The notes below the pieces were generated by a model. It searched no databases. It had not been told where the DNA came from and saw nothing but the letters and a program-made list of their open reading frames with translations. Source: Clostridium mediterraneense (GTDB lineage Bacteria > Bacillota > Clostridia > Clostridiales > Clostridiaceae). Taken from it: a stretch of DNA of 64,000 nt. The stretch covers positions 249,640 to 313,639 of the forward strand of contig NZ_LT594785.1 of assembly GCF_900091705.1 (NCBI RefSeq), read 5' to 3'. Position 1 is the stretch's first letter; each line of letters begins with the position of its first letter. Of the stretch, positions 53,158 to 60,879 are shown piece after piece. Made by a program: the position numbers and the translations under genes.

Positions 53158-54252
53158 ATGAAGAGACTTGGAATATCAGTATATCCAAACCATGCAAAAA
53201 TGGAGGATGTTGTAGAATATATACATTTAGCAGGAAAATATGGCTTTAAAAGAATTTTCACATGTTTATTATCAGCAGAGGATAAAACTGTTGATGAACT
53301 TATAAAAGAATTTAAAGTTATGCTTGATGCTGCAAATGAGGAAGGTATGGAAGTTATAGCAGACCTTGATCCGACAGTATTCAAAAATTTAAATGCTTCA
53401 ATAACAGATTTAAAGGTATTTAAAGAAATGGGCTTATCAGGTATAAGACTTGATGCTGGATTTAGTGGACATGAAGAATCAATAATGACATATAATAAAT
53501 ACGGATTAAAAATTGAGCTAAATGTAAGTAATGGAACTAAATATTTAGATAATATACTTTCATATAGTCCAAATAAAGAAAATCTATATGGATGTCATAA
53601 TTTCTATCCTCATGTATATACAGGACTTTCATATGATCATTTTATAAAATGTAGTAAGCAATTTAAGGAATATGGAATAAGAACAGCAGCTTTTGTTAAT
53701 TCAAAGGATGCAACACATGGACCATGGCCTGTATCAGAAGGTTTATGTACATTAGAAGAACATAGAGATATGCCAATAGAAGTTCAAGCTAAACATTTAT
53801 TTGCAACAGGATTAATTGATGATGTTATCATTGCTAACGCTTTTGCTTCAGAAAGAGAATTAAAAGCTTTAAGTGAATTAAATAAATCAATGATAACTTT
53901 AAATGCAGAAGTTTATCCTGAAACTTCAGAACTTGAAGAAAAGATTATATTTGAAGAACATCATTTTAATAGAGGAGATGTTTCAGAATATATGATAAGA
54001 AGTACTCAAAGTAGAGTTAAATATAAAGGTGAAAAATTCCCTCCTAAAAATACTAGGGATATAAAAAGAGGAGATATCTTAATTGACTCAGATTTATATA
54101 CAAGATATGCAGGAGAACTTCAAGTTGCTATAAAGGATATGAAAAATTCAGGAAAGACAAGCGTTGTTGGAAGAGTAGCAGAAGATGAAATATTCTTACT
54201 TGACTATATTGAACCTTGGATGAGTTTTGGATTTACTAAGAAAGAAAAATAA
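53158..54252 (+). CDS. mupG: MupG family 6-phospho-N-acetylmuramidase-like (DUF871)
   Basis: 364 residues, TAGGAGGGG upstream. N-terminal TIM barrel begins KRLGISVYPNHAKMEDVVEYIHLAGKYGFKRIFTCLL, followed by IADLDPTVFKN, GIRLDAGFSG, GCHNFYPHVYTGL and a C-terminal cyclophilin-like domain (residues ~245-364), the architecture of DUF871/MupG. Staphylococcal MupG splits MurNAc-6-phosphate-GlcNAc after PTS import. With the PTS and kinase here, the operon may salvage peptidoglycan-derived or similar disaccharides. No MurQ etherase gene is in the window. Confidence 0.85.
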   Translation: MKRLGISVYPNHAKMEDVVEYIHLAGKYGFKRIFTCLLSAEDKTVDELIKEFKVMLDAANEEGMEVIADLDPTVFKNLNASITDLKVFKEMGLSGIRLDAGFSGHEESIMTYNKYGLKIELNVSNGTKYLDNILSYSPNKENLYGCHNFYPHVYTGLSYDHFIKCSKQFKEYGIRTAAFVNSKDATHGPWPVSEGLCTLEEHRDMPIEVQAKHLFATGLIDDVIIANAFASERELKALSELNKSMITLNAEVYPETSELEEKIIFEEHHFNRGDVSEYMIRSTQSRVKYKGEKFPPKNTRDIKRGDILIDSDLYTRYAGELQVAIKDMKNSGKTSVVGRVAEDEIFLLDYIEPWMSFGFTKKEK

Positions 54253-54285
54253 TATTTGCTTATTTTAATATATGTATAATATGGG

Positions 54286-54325
54286 ATACCCTGGGAGAGT
54301 GTAAGCTTTTTTGGGGTATTTTTGT
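54286..54325 (+). terminator. Weak terminator after mupG
   Basis: ATACCC (54286-54291) pairs with GGGTAT (54314-54319) across a long loop, followed by TTTTT. Confidence 0.5.
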
Positions 54326-54430
54326 ATTTTGTATAAATAATATTTCTAAAGTATTAACACAAATAATTAAATTGTTAATAATGGTTCATATTATTAAAAA
54401 TTTAGAAAGATAAGTGTACAATTACTTATT

Positions 54431-54451
54431 AGTGTGCAAAAATAAGGCGCA
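54431..54451. promoter_or_regulatory. Candidate activator site for sigma-54 promoter 2
   Basis: AGTGTGCA starts at 54431, 120 bp before the -24 GG, and heads an imperfect palindrome TGTGC-N9-GCGCA. Similar AGTGTGTA motifs stand 108 and 115 bp before the other two -24 elements. Confidence 0.45.
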
Positions 54452-54548
54452 AAAAAATAAAAAACTGTGCATTTTAAATTTGTCTATACAAATCCTGTGA
54501 TTAAGCCATTTTGAAAAAAAACAAATGAAATTTTCTTAAAAATAAAAG

Positions 54549-54564
54549 TTGGCATGCTAATTGC
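54549..54564 (+). promoter_or_regulatory. Sigma-54 promoter 2 (GH4-EIIC)
   Basis: TTGGCATGCTAATTGC differs from promoter 1 by one base and keeps the 12-bp GG-GC spacing. It lies about 75 bp before the GH4 gene. Confidence 0.92.
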
Positions 54565-54636
54565 TATAGTATATTGGTGTAATTATAAAAGAGAGTTTTA
54601 ATTATTATCTTTATTATTTTTAAGGAGGTAAAGTTA

Positions 54637-55974
54637 ATGAAAAAAGGTTTAAAGATCGTTACAATTGGTGGAGGTTCAAGTTATACTCCAGAATTAGTTG
54701 AAGGATTTATTAAGAGATATGATAAATTACCAGTTAAAGAATTATGGTTAGTTGATATAGAAGAAGGTAGAGAAAAGCTAGAAATTGTAGGAAACCTTGC
54801 AAAGAGAATGGTAGAAAAAGCTGGAGTTCCTATGGAAATTCATTTAACTTACGATAGAAGAGAAGCGTTGCCAGGAGCAGACTTTGTTACAACTCAAATG
54901 AGAGTAGGTCTTTTAGATGCAAGAATAAAAGATGAGAGAATTCCTTTAAGTCATGGAGTTATAGGACAAGAAACGAATGGTGCTGGAGGAATGTTTAAAG
55001 CTTTCAGAACAATACCAGTTATTCTTGATATTGAAAAGGATATCGCAGAACTTTGTCCAGATGCTTGGCTTATAAACTTTACAAATCCAGCAGGAATGGT
55101 TACTGAAGCTCTTAATAGATATGGAGCAAGACAAAATGGTAAGTACATTGGATTATGTAATGTTCCAATAGGAATGGAAATGGCAGCAGCTAAAGTTTTA
55201 GGTGTAGAACACAAAGATTTAGAAATGATATTTGCAGGACTTAACCACATGGTATTTGGAACAGAGGTTAAAGTAAAAGGTGAAGATAGAACAAATGATT
55301 TAATAGAAGCTTTAGCAAAAGGAGAAATCGGACAAATAGTTAAAAATATTTCAGATTTCTCATGGAATGCAGAGTTTATAAGAGGATTAGGAGTTATGCC
55401 TTGTCCATATCATAAGTACTACTTCCAAAGAGAAAAGATGTTACAAGAAGAATTAAAAGAATTCTCAAAGGGTGAAACAAGAGCAGAAGTTGTTAAAGGT
55501 GTAGAAGCAGAATTATTCAACTTATATAAAGATCCAAATCTAAATGTTAAGCCAACTCAACTTGAAAAAAGAGGAGGCGCTTACTATAGTGATGCAGCTT
55601 GTAGACTTATAACATCAATATATAATGATACACAAGATATTCAACCAGTAGATTTTAGAAATGGAGATGCTATTAAAGATATAGATCCAGATTCAACAGT
55701 TGAAGTTTCATGTATCATTACAAAGAATGGTCCAGTACCTCTTAAAATTGGAGAGTTACCAGTAGCAGTAAAAGGACTTGTTCAAGAAATTAAGACATTT
55801 GAAAGATTAACAATTGAAGCAGCCGTAGAAGGAAATTATGAAAAAGCAGTTTTAGCTTTAGCGGTAAATCCACTTGTAGCTTCAGATTCACTTGCTAAAA
55901 CTTTAGTGGATGAATTATTAGAAGCACATAAAGATTATTTACCACAATTTAAATCATATTTTGAAAGCAAATAA
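54637..55974 (+). CDS. Family 4 glycosidase, 6-phospho-beta-glucosidase type
   Basis: 445 residues, AAGGAGGT upstream. NAD-binding loop KIVTIGGGSSYTPELVEGF, then TTQMRVGLLDARIKDERIPL, NFTNPAGMVTEALNRYG, and the metal ligands in GLCNVPIGMEMA and GLNHMVFGTEV, as in GH4 enzymes LicH, CelF and ChbF. GH4 enzymes use NAD+ and Mn2+ in a redox-assisted hydrolysis of phosphorylated disaccharides. Cytoplasmic. It has its own sigma-54 promoter and shares an operon with EIIC. Cellobiose-6P or chitobiose-6P are the likeliest substrates. Confidence 0.94.
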   Translation: MKKGLKIVTIGGGSSYTPELVEGFIKRYDKLPVKELWLVDIEEGREKLEIVGNLAKRMVEKAGVPMEIHLTYDRREALPGADFVTTQMRVGLLDARIKDERIPLSHGVIGQETNGAGGMFKAFRTIPVILDIEKDIAELCPDAWLINFTNPAGMVTEALNRYGARQNGKYIGLCNVPIGMEMAAAKVLGVEHKDLEMIFAGLNHMVFGTEVKVKGEDRTNDLIEALAKGEIGQIVKNISDFSWNAEFIRGLGVMPCPYHKYYFQREKMLQEELKEFSKGETRAEVVKGVEAELFNLYKDPNLNVKPTQLEKRGGAYYSDAACRLITSIYNDTQDIQPVDFRNGDAIKDIDPDSTVEVSCIITKNGPVPLKIGELPVAVKGLVQEIKTFERLTIEAAVEGNYEKAVLALAVNPLVASDSLAKTLVDELLEAHKDYLPQFKSYFESK

Positions 55975-56031
55975 AAAATAATTTGACATAAAAAAACTTT
56001 AGCAAAATTTTAATTTAGGGGGAAAATACAG

Positions 56032-57312
56032 ATGAAAAAGTTTTTTGACTTAATGGATAAATACTTTGTTCCAGTAGCAGCAAAAGTTGGATCACAAAGA
56101 CACTTAGTTGCTATTAGAGATGGATTTGTTACTATAAGTCCACTTATCATGGCTGGAGCCTTTGCAACATTAATAAATAACATAGGCTTTAAACCATACC
56201 AAAACTTTATGGATTGGTTATTACCATCAAATTGGAAAGATTTTGGTGGAGGAATATGGGCAGGATCACTTGCTATTATGGCAATTCTTGCTTCATGTAC
56301 AATAGCATATCACTTAGCAAAAGGGTATGGCAAAGATGGACTTGCAGCAGCAATGTTATCATTAGGTTCAACAATGCTTTTATATACACCAAATAAAGAT
56401 GGAAGTATTCCAGCAACATATCTTGGTGGATCAGGATTATTTGTATCAATTATAGTAGCACTATTAGTAACTGAAATATTTGTTAGATTAGCAGGAAATG
56501 AAAAGCTTGTTATTAAGATGCCAGCAGGAGTACCTCCAGCAGTATCAAAATCATTTGCAGCTTTATTCCCATCAATCATAGCATTATCAATAGTAGCACT
56601 TGTAAAATTATTATTAGGATATGTAGGAATAGAAAATATACACGAAGCTTTATTTACAGTGATTCAAGCACCTCTACAAAATATGGTAGGTAGTGTTTGG
56701 GGAATGTTAGCTTTAATATTAATACAACAATTACTTTGGTTCTTTGGATTACATGGATCAAATATATTAGCACCAATCATAAGTGCAGTATTATTACCAT
56801 TAACACAAGCAAACATGGCAGCAGTACAAGCTGGACAAACTCCAGAACATATTGTAAACAGCCAATTCCTTGATTCATTTGTAAATATGGGTGGTTCAGG
56901 AACAACAATCGCATTAATTATAGCTATATACTTAGTAGGTAGACAAAGTAAGACTCAAATGATGATTGCAAAACTTGGAACAGCTCCAGGAGCATTCAAT
57001 ATTAATGAGCCAGTTATATTCGGTATGCCACTTGTATTAAATGCAACATACTTTATACCATTCGTTATAGCACCACTTGTTTCAGGAACTATAGCATATG
57101 TAGCTACAGTTATAGGTCTTGTGCCTAAAGTATCAATACTTGCTTCATGGACAACTTCTCCAGTATTAGGAGCTTGGTTATCAACAAACTCAATAAGAGG
57201 AGCTTTAGTAGCAATAGTATGTATCGCAGTTTCAGTTGTAATATACATCCCATTTGTAAGAATGGCAACAAGACAAGAATTAGCTATGGAAGCTGAAAAC
57301 CAAGAAGCTTAA
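56032..57312 (+). CDS. PTS EIIC component, lactose/cellobiose family, copy 1
   Basis: 426 residues, TTTAGGGGG upstream. Membrane protein with about 10 spans; N-terminus KKFFDLMDKYFVPVAAKVGSQRHLVAIRDGFV, and the conserved MPAGVPPAVSKSFAALFPS, LWFFGLHGSNILAPI and GTAPGAFNINEPVIFGMP of IIC-Cel. It forms the sugar channel, working with the EIIA and EIIB encoded at 51.5-52.2 kb. A paralog with about the same length is at 60880-62196. Confidence 0.95.
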   Translation: MKKFFDLMDKYFVPVAAKVGSQRHLVAIRDGFVTISPLIMAGAFATLINNIGFKPYQNFMDWLLPSNWKDFGGGIWAGSLAIMAILASCTIAYHLAKGYGKDGLAAAMLSLGSTMLLYTPNKDGSIPATYLGGSGLFVSIIVALLVTEIFVRLAGNEKLVIKMPAGVPPAVSKSFAALFPSIIALSIVALVKLLLGYVGIENIHEALFTVIQAPLQNMVGSVWGMLALILIQQLLWFFGLHGSNILAPIISAVLLPLTQANMAAVQAGQTPEHIVNSQFLDSFVNMGGSGTTIALIIAIYLVGRQSKTQMMIAKLGTAPGAFNINEPVIFGMPLVLNATYFIPFVIAPLVSGTIAYVATVIGLVPKVSILASWTTSPVLGAWLSTNSIRGALVAIVCIAVSVVIYIPFVRMATRQELAMEAENQEA

Positions 57313-57330
57313 GATTAATATAAATTATAA

Positions 57331-57371
57331 AATATCCAGGTAGAGATTATTCTACTTGGATATTTTTTTAT
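57331..57371 (+). terminator. Terminator of the GH4-EIIC operon
   Basis: AATATCCAGGTAGA (57331-57344) pairs with TCTACTTGGATATT (57351-57364; one G-U), then TTTTTT. Confidence 0.9.
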
Positions 57372-57419
57372 ACAAATAGGAATAAGATATATTAAGGAGT
57401 AAACTTTGGGGGAATCAAA

Positions 57420-58172
57420 TTGATAAGTATTGCTAAAATAATTGTTATGTTTATATCTATAGTACTAACTTTAGCAATTCCTAGTATATTAATTATTACT
57501 TTAAGAAAAAAGTATAAAGTAAGTTATAAAGCACTTTTGGTAGGAGCGATAGCATTTTTTGTAGCTGTAATTATTTTAGAGGGCTTTATAAATTATTATT
57601 TACTAAATAAAAATATTGTTATAGGAAAATTTATAAAAGATAATCCTTTTATATTTGTTCTATATGGTGCTTTTATGGCTGGTATTTTTGAAGAATTAGC
57701 TAGATTTGTATGCTTTAAATTTATTCTTAAAAAAGAGAATAGAGTGTATGATGCTTTAGCTTATGGACTTGGTCATGCAGGTCTAGAAATACTTATTGTT
57801 TATGCTATTACAATGATAATTCAAATTGTACTAGTTATTTTAATTAATAAAGGGGTAAGTATAGATGGTTCTCTAATTTCTAATTTACAACAAACATCAA
57901 TATTTATTAATATCCTTGCTGCTTTAGAGAGGGGATTTGTATTGCTCATACAACTAGGCTTAACTTTATTAGTATTCAAAGCAGTAAAAGAGAAAAGTAT
58001 ATTTTATTTAATCTGTGCAATTCTATTTCATGCAGGAGTTGATTTTATTCCTGCTATGTATCAAACAGGACTTATAAGTAATTTATTTATTGTAGAAGGA
58101 TATATATTAATTTGTTCAGTAATATCATTTTTTTACATTAGAAATACTCTTAAAGATAAAAAAAATATATAA
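57420..58172 (+). CDS. YhfC-like glutamic-type intramembrane protease
   Basis: 250 residues, seven or eight membrane spans. The conserved motif FEELARFVCFKFIL (EExxR) with later histidines in GLGHAGLEILIVY and FHAGVDFIPA fits the YhfC/CPBP-like intramembrane protease group, in which Glu-Glu-x-x-Arg and His residues form the active site. Start ATG/TTG region: TTG at 57420 follows GGGGGAA. Substrate unknown. It lies between the PTS genes and a minus-strand block and has its own terminator. Confidence 0.8.
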   Translation: MISIAKIIVMFISIVLTLAIPSILIITLRKKYKVSYKALLVGAIAFFVAVIILEGFINYYLLNKNIVIGKFIKDNPFIFVLYGAFMAGIFEELARFVCFKFILKKENRVYDALAYGLGHAGLEILIVYAITMIIQIVLVILINKGVSIDGSLISNLQQTSIFINILAALERGFVLLIQLGLTLLVFKAVKEKSIFYLICAILFHAGVDFIPAMYQTGLISNLFIVEGYILICSVISFFYIRNTLKDKKNI

Positions 58173-58205
58173 AAAGAGTTGTCTTAGGACAACTCTTTTT
58201 ATATT
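58171..58205. terminator. Bidirectional terminator
   Basis: AAAAAGAGTTGTC (58171-58183) and GACAACTCTTTTT (58188-58200) form a perfect stem between convergent genes. Confidence 0.9.
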
Positions 58206-58214
58206 TATAATAAA

Positions 58215-58415
58215 CTAATCTTCGAATTTAATTTTGTCTGATTCAATTTCTTTTTCAAGATGACTGTGATGGTGTAAATTAGCTAAATACTCACCTTCAT
58301 TTTTTAATTCTTCCAAACTATCAAGTTCTAATTTAGAAAATGAATCTAGTAAAGGATCCTTTTTTTTAAAGAACTTCTTAGTATATTTAAAAGTATCTTT
58401 AATCTTCAAAGTCAT
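58215..58415 (-). CDS. Small charged hypothetical protein
   Basis: 66 residues (MTLKIKDTFKYTKKFFKKKD, then an acidic helix with HHHSHLEKE near the end). It overlaps the preceding gene by 17 bp on the same strand, so it is translationally coupled to it. Basic N-terminus, acidic His-rich C-terminus, no membrane span. Unknown family; real gene judged likely from coupling and reading frame. Confidence 0.55.
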   Translation of the reverse strand: MTLKIKDTFKYTKKFFKKKDPLLDSFSKLELDSLEELKNEGEYLANLHHHSHLEKEIESDKIKFED

Positions 58416-58656
58416 GTTTTTGAGCTAATTTTTTAGCTTCCTTTCTAGCTTCTTTTTCTAGTTTTTTTTCTTTTTTCTCTTCTAGGTGTTTTTCTCTTTC
58501 TTCTGCCCTTTTTTCAGCGAGTTCTTCTCTAAGGTCATGAGGAAGGCCTAAATTTATTTCTTCACGTCTTATTTCAAATTCTTCATATCTTTCAAATTTA
58601 TCAACAAATTTAGCTTCTTCTTCTTTTAATTTGTTTATTAATTTTTGTTTATCCAT
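58399..58656 (-). CDS. Highly charged helical protein, paralog of the 60183 gene product
   Basis: 85 residues, AAGGAGG upstream. N-terminus MDKQKLINKLKEEEAKFVDKF matches that of the larger protein ending at 60183 (NTDHLVEKIREEEANILDKF), followed by a Lys/Glu-rich tail KHLEEKKEKKLEKEARKEAKK. It is predicted to be a single long helix. The shared first ~45 residues, including the motif (L/V)P-D-D/L, define a small family of two in this window. Function unknown; possibly spore or stress related. Confidence 0.65.
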   Translation of the reverse strand: MDKQKLINKLKEEEAKFVDKFERYEEFEIRREEINLGLPHDLREELAEKRAEEREKHLEEKKEKKLEKEARKEAKKLAQKHDFED

Positions 58657-58886
58657 ATTAGCTTCCTCCTTAGTAAGTGCTTAGAATGAAAATCCTTTAA
58701 TTAAAGTATATTATCTGAAATTATCTTTGTAAAATATGTATAGATAGATATTTATTCAATATATAGTTATTTGATGAAAAATATTTATAGGAGAATATAC
58801 TAAATGTAATTAAATGTATTATTTATACAATAGTTTTAATAAAAACTGATATTTTTTATAGATATAAAAATTATTTAATTAAGAAA

Positions 58887-58920
58887 AAAAGATTATCTTA
58901 AACTAATAAGATAATCTTTT
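58887..58920 (-). terminator. Terminator of the isochorismatase-like gene
   Basis: AAAAGATTATCTTA (58887-58900) and TAAGATAATCTTTT (58907-58920) form a perfect 14-bp stem, with a T-run on the minus strand. Confidence 0.9.
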
Positions 58921-58925
58921 GTATA

Positions 58926-59555
58926 TTATAAATTCTTGATTATTTCTTCAGTTGAATATGAACCACTAGAAATCATTTCAAAATTAATTAAAGCTGCATT
59001 GAAAGAATCAAATCCAGGAGCACCTGTAGCATCATTTGCTATATAAACTTCAAACCCTTGTTCTACAAGATCACGTAAATGAGATTCAACACAAAGATTT
59101 GCATTCATACCTCCAAGAATTATTTTATCAATCTTTTGCTTTCTTAATTGTAATACTAAATCATTAGTTTGTGGTCCAAATATTTTATGAGGACTTGATA
59201 TAATAGTTCTTCCATCTTCAATATATGGCTTTAGTACTTCAAGAATATCAGCACCAGAGTTTTTATCAACGGCTTCTGAAGGCCCTTTTCTTTCAAACAT
59301 ATTCATATCATGCATCATTTTTTCGCCTTTAGCTTCAAAAGCCCATTGGTGATCATGAGGATAGTAGTAATGTGGTGAAATAAAGATTTTATAATCTTTT
59401 TCTTTAGCTGTTTTAAGTAACTTGACTAAATTTTCAATAGTATTATTTTTTTCTAGAACATCTTTAACTAGATTGTATCCAGCTCCATTTTTACTTAAAA
59501 ATTCGTTTTGTGGATCTGTTAAAACTATTGCTGTATCATTTGTATTAAATTTCAT
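58926..59555 (-). CDS. Isochorismatase-superfamily cysteine hydrolase
   Basis: 209 residues, GGAAGAGG upstream. The catalytic Asp is in AIVLTDPQNEFL, a Lys candidate in the middle (SSPHKIFGPQ), and the nucleophile Cys in IILGGMNANLCVESHLRDLVEQGFEVYIANDAT. Members hydrolyse isochorismate, nicotinamide or other amides. Three 22-bp direct repeats lie 80-145 bp upstream of its start. The substrate cannot be deduced. Confidence 0.92.
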   Translation of the reverse strand: MKFNTNDTAIVLTDPQNEFLSKNGAGYNLVKDVLEKNNTIENLVKLLKTAKEKDYKIFISPHYYYPHDHQWAFEAKGEKMMHDMNMFERKGPSEAVDKNSGADILEVLKPYIEDGRTIISSPHKIFGPQTNDLVLQLRKQKIDKIILGGMNANLCVESHLRDLVEQGFEVYIANDATGAPGFDSFNAALINFEMISSGSYSTEEIIKNL

Positions 59556-59633
59556 GCTTTATACCTCTTCCTTCATATATTCTTATTCTCTAGTAGCTAG
59601 CTCCTCTAGATTTGCTTATATTCTAGTATACCA

Positions 59634-59699
59634 ATGTGTAGAAGTAATCAAGATTATGTGAAGAACTAATCAAGATTGTATGGAGAAGTTATCAAGATT
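59634..59699. repeat. Three tandem 22-bp direct repeats (iterons)
   Basis: Units at 59634-59655, 59656-59677 and 59678-59699. Each ends in TAATCAAGATT (TTATCAAGATT in the third) after ATGTGWAGAAS; the first two match at 20 of 22 positions. The period equals two helical turns. They lie just upstream of the isochorismatase-like gene, overlapping its probable -35 region (TTGATT on the minus strand). A regulator-binding array is likely. Confidence 0.8.
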
Positions 59700-59703
59700 T
59701 AAA

Positions 59704-60183
59704 TTACTTTTCGTATTTTTCCTCATGTTTATGCACTTTTTTTTCATATTTATTTTCATCTTTTTGTAGATGATGTCTTTCTTTTTCTTCTCTCTTTTCG
59801 TTACGATAATGTTCTTTAGCTTCTACTTTTTCAAGATGATGTCTTTCTTTTTCTTCTCTTTTATCAAGCTTATGATTAAGCTTATCTTCTTTCTTTTCAA
59901 GCTTATGTTCAACTTTTTCTTCTATTTTTTCAAGCTTATGTTCTAACTTTTCAGCTTTTTTTTCAAATTTATGCTCTTGTTTATGCTCTTTTTTTTCAAG
60001 CTTATGTTCTATCTTTTCAAGATGATGTTGTTCTTTATCACGAAGTTTTCTATCTTTTATATCATCAGGAACAGATGCATTTAAATTTTCGCGTTCTTTT
60101 TCTAGTTCTTCCATCTTTTCGAATTTATCTAATATATTAGCTTCTTCTTCACGTATTTTTTCTACTAAATGATCTGTGTTCAT
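59704..60183 (-). CDS. Lys/Glu/His-rich repeat protein
   Basis: 159 residues, GAGGAGG upstream. After a start domain of about 45 residues, the rest is a run of units like HKLEKKEH and KEERHHLEK, over 70% Lys, Glu and His, predicted as one continuous helix. Repetition is also visible in the DNA (TTTTCAAGCTTATGTTC recurs). The N-terminus is related to the 58656 gene product. The His-rich helix could bind metal ions or desiccation-sensitive partners. No known family. Confidence 0.7.
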   Translation of the reverse strand: MNTDHLVEKIREEEANILDKFEKMEELEKERENLNASVPDDIKDRKLRDKEQHHLEKIEHKLEKKEHKQEHKFEKKAEKLEHKLEKIEEKVEHKLEKKEDKLNHKLDKREEKERHHLEKVEAKEHYRNEKREEKERHHLQKDENKYEKKVHKHEEKYEK

Positions 60184-60500
60184 ATAAATTCCTCCTCAGT
60201 AAATCTATTGAATTTAATTAATAGATTCTTTAATAAATAATTATTAAATTATTTATTAAAATTCTCATGTTTGTTATAAAATGTATCTTTAACCTTAGTA
60301 TATTCTTGCTTTATTAAATTGTAAAATTATAAAAAGTATATATTTTATTAAAGATTGTACATTTCAAAATAATAAATTAGGGCTAAAAGACTAATAGATA
60401 TTAAAAATACAAAGATTACTTAAAAAAATATCACAAAGGATAAACTTTCTAGGTTTTTAAAAATACAGAATCTACATTAATATATAGAAATTCCATATAT

Positions 60501-60524
60501 AGTGTGTAAGTTTTAAAAATTACA
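60501..60524. promoter_or_regulatory. Candidate activator site for sigma-54 promoter 3
   Basis: AGTGTGTA at 60501, 115 bp before the -24 GG, within the palindrome TGTAA-N10-TTACA. It resembles the sites before the other two -24/-12 promoters. Confidence 0.5.
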
Positions 60525-60612
60525 TTATAAATACACTGTAAATGTGTAAAAAGTATTAAAATAAACAACGGCTTGTTAACTGGATTTACAAATAAGTAAC
60601 AAGTAAACTTAG

Positions 60613-60629
60613 TGTGGCATGTAATTTGC
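60613..60629 (+). promoter_or_regulatory. Sigma-54 promoter 3 (EIIC copy 2)
   Basis: TGTGGCATGTAATTTGC keeps TGGC, TTTGC and the 12-bp GG-GC spacing of the -24/-12 class, somewhat weaker than promoters 1 and 2. Confidence 0.85.
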
Positions 60630-60879
60630 GTTATATAAGTAGTGTAAATTTAAATATTTTGATTAAGTGTATAAAATATTTATTAACAAGTATTTGTATC
60701 TTAATAAAAATATTTAAAGATTTAACAATATTTTAATTAATAGTGATTTGTATTTCGTAATAAAAAAGTTTACATTTTATTAAAACGATATTAAAATGTT
60801 GTTGAAAAGTTTTTTAGATAAAATATGGATATCAATTTAATTAAAAAAATTACTTGTGAAAAAGTAAGGAGGAATACAA

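Larger units (their letters stand above)
60184..60879 (+). other. Long intergenic region before EIIC copy 2
   Basis: About 700 bp, very AT-rich. Elements seen: a hairpin near 60230-60262 (AATAAATAAT/ATTATTTATT), the candidate activator palindrome at 60501-60524, and sigma-54 promoter 3 at 60613-60629, leaving a leader of about 240 nt before EIIC. Confidence 0.6.

Noticed and set aside
59634-59699. CRISPR array
   Set aside because: The units are tandem without spacers, only three, and not palindromic; there are no cas genes.
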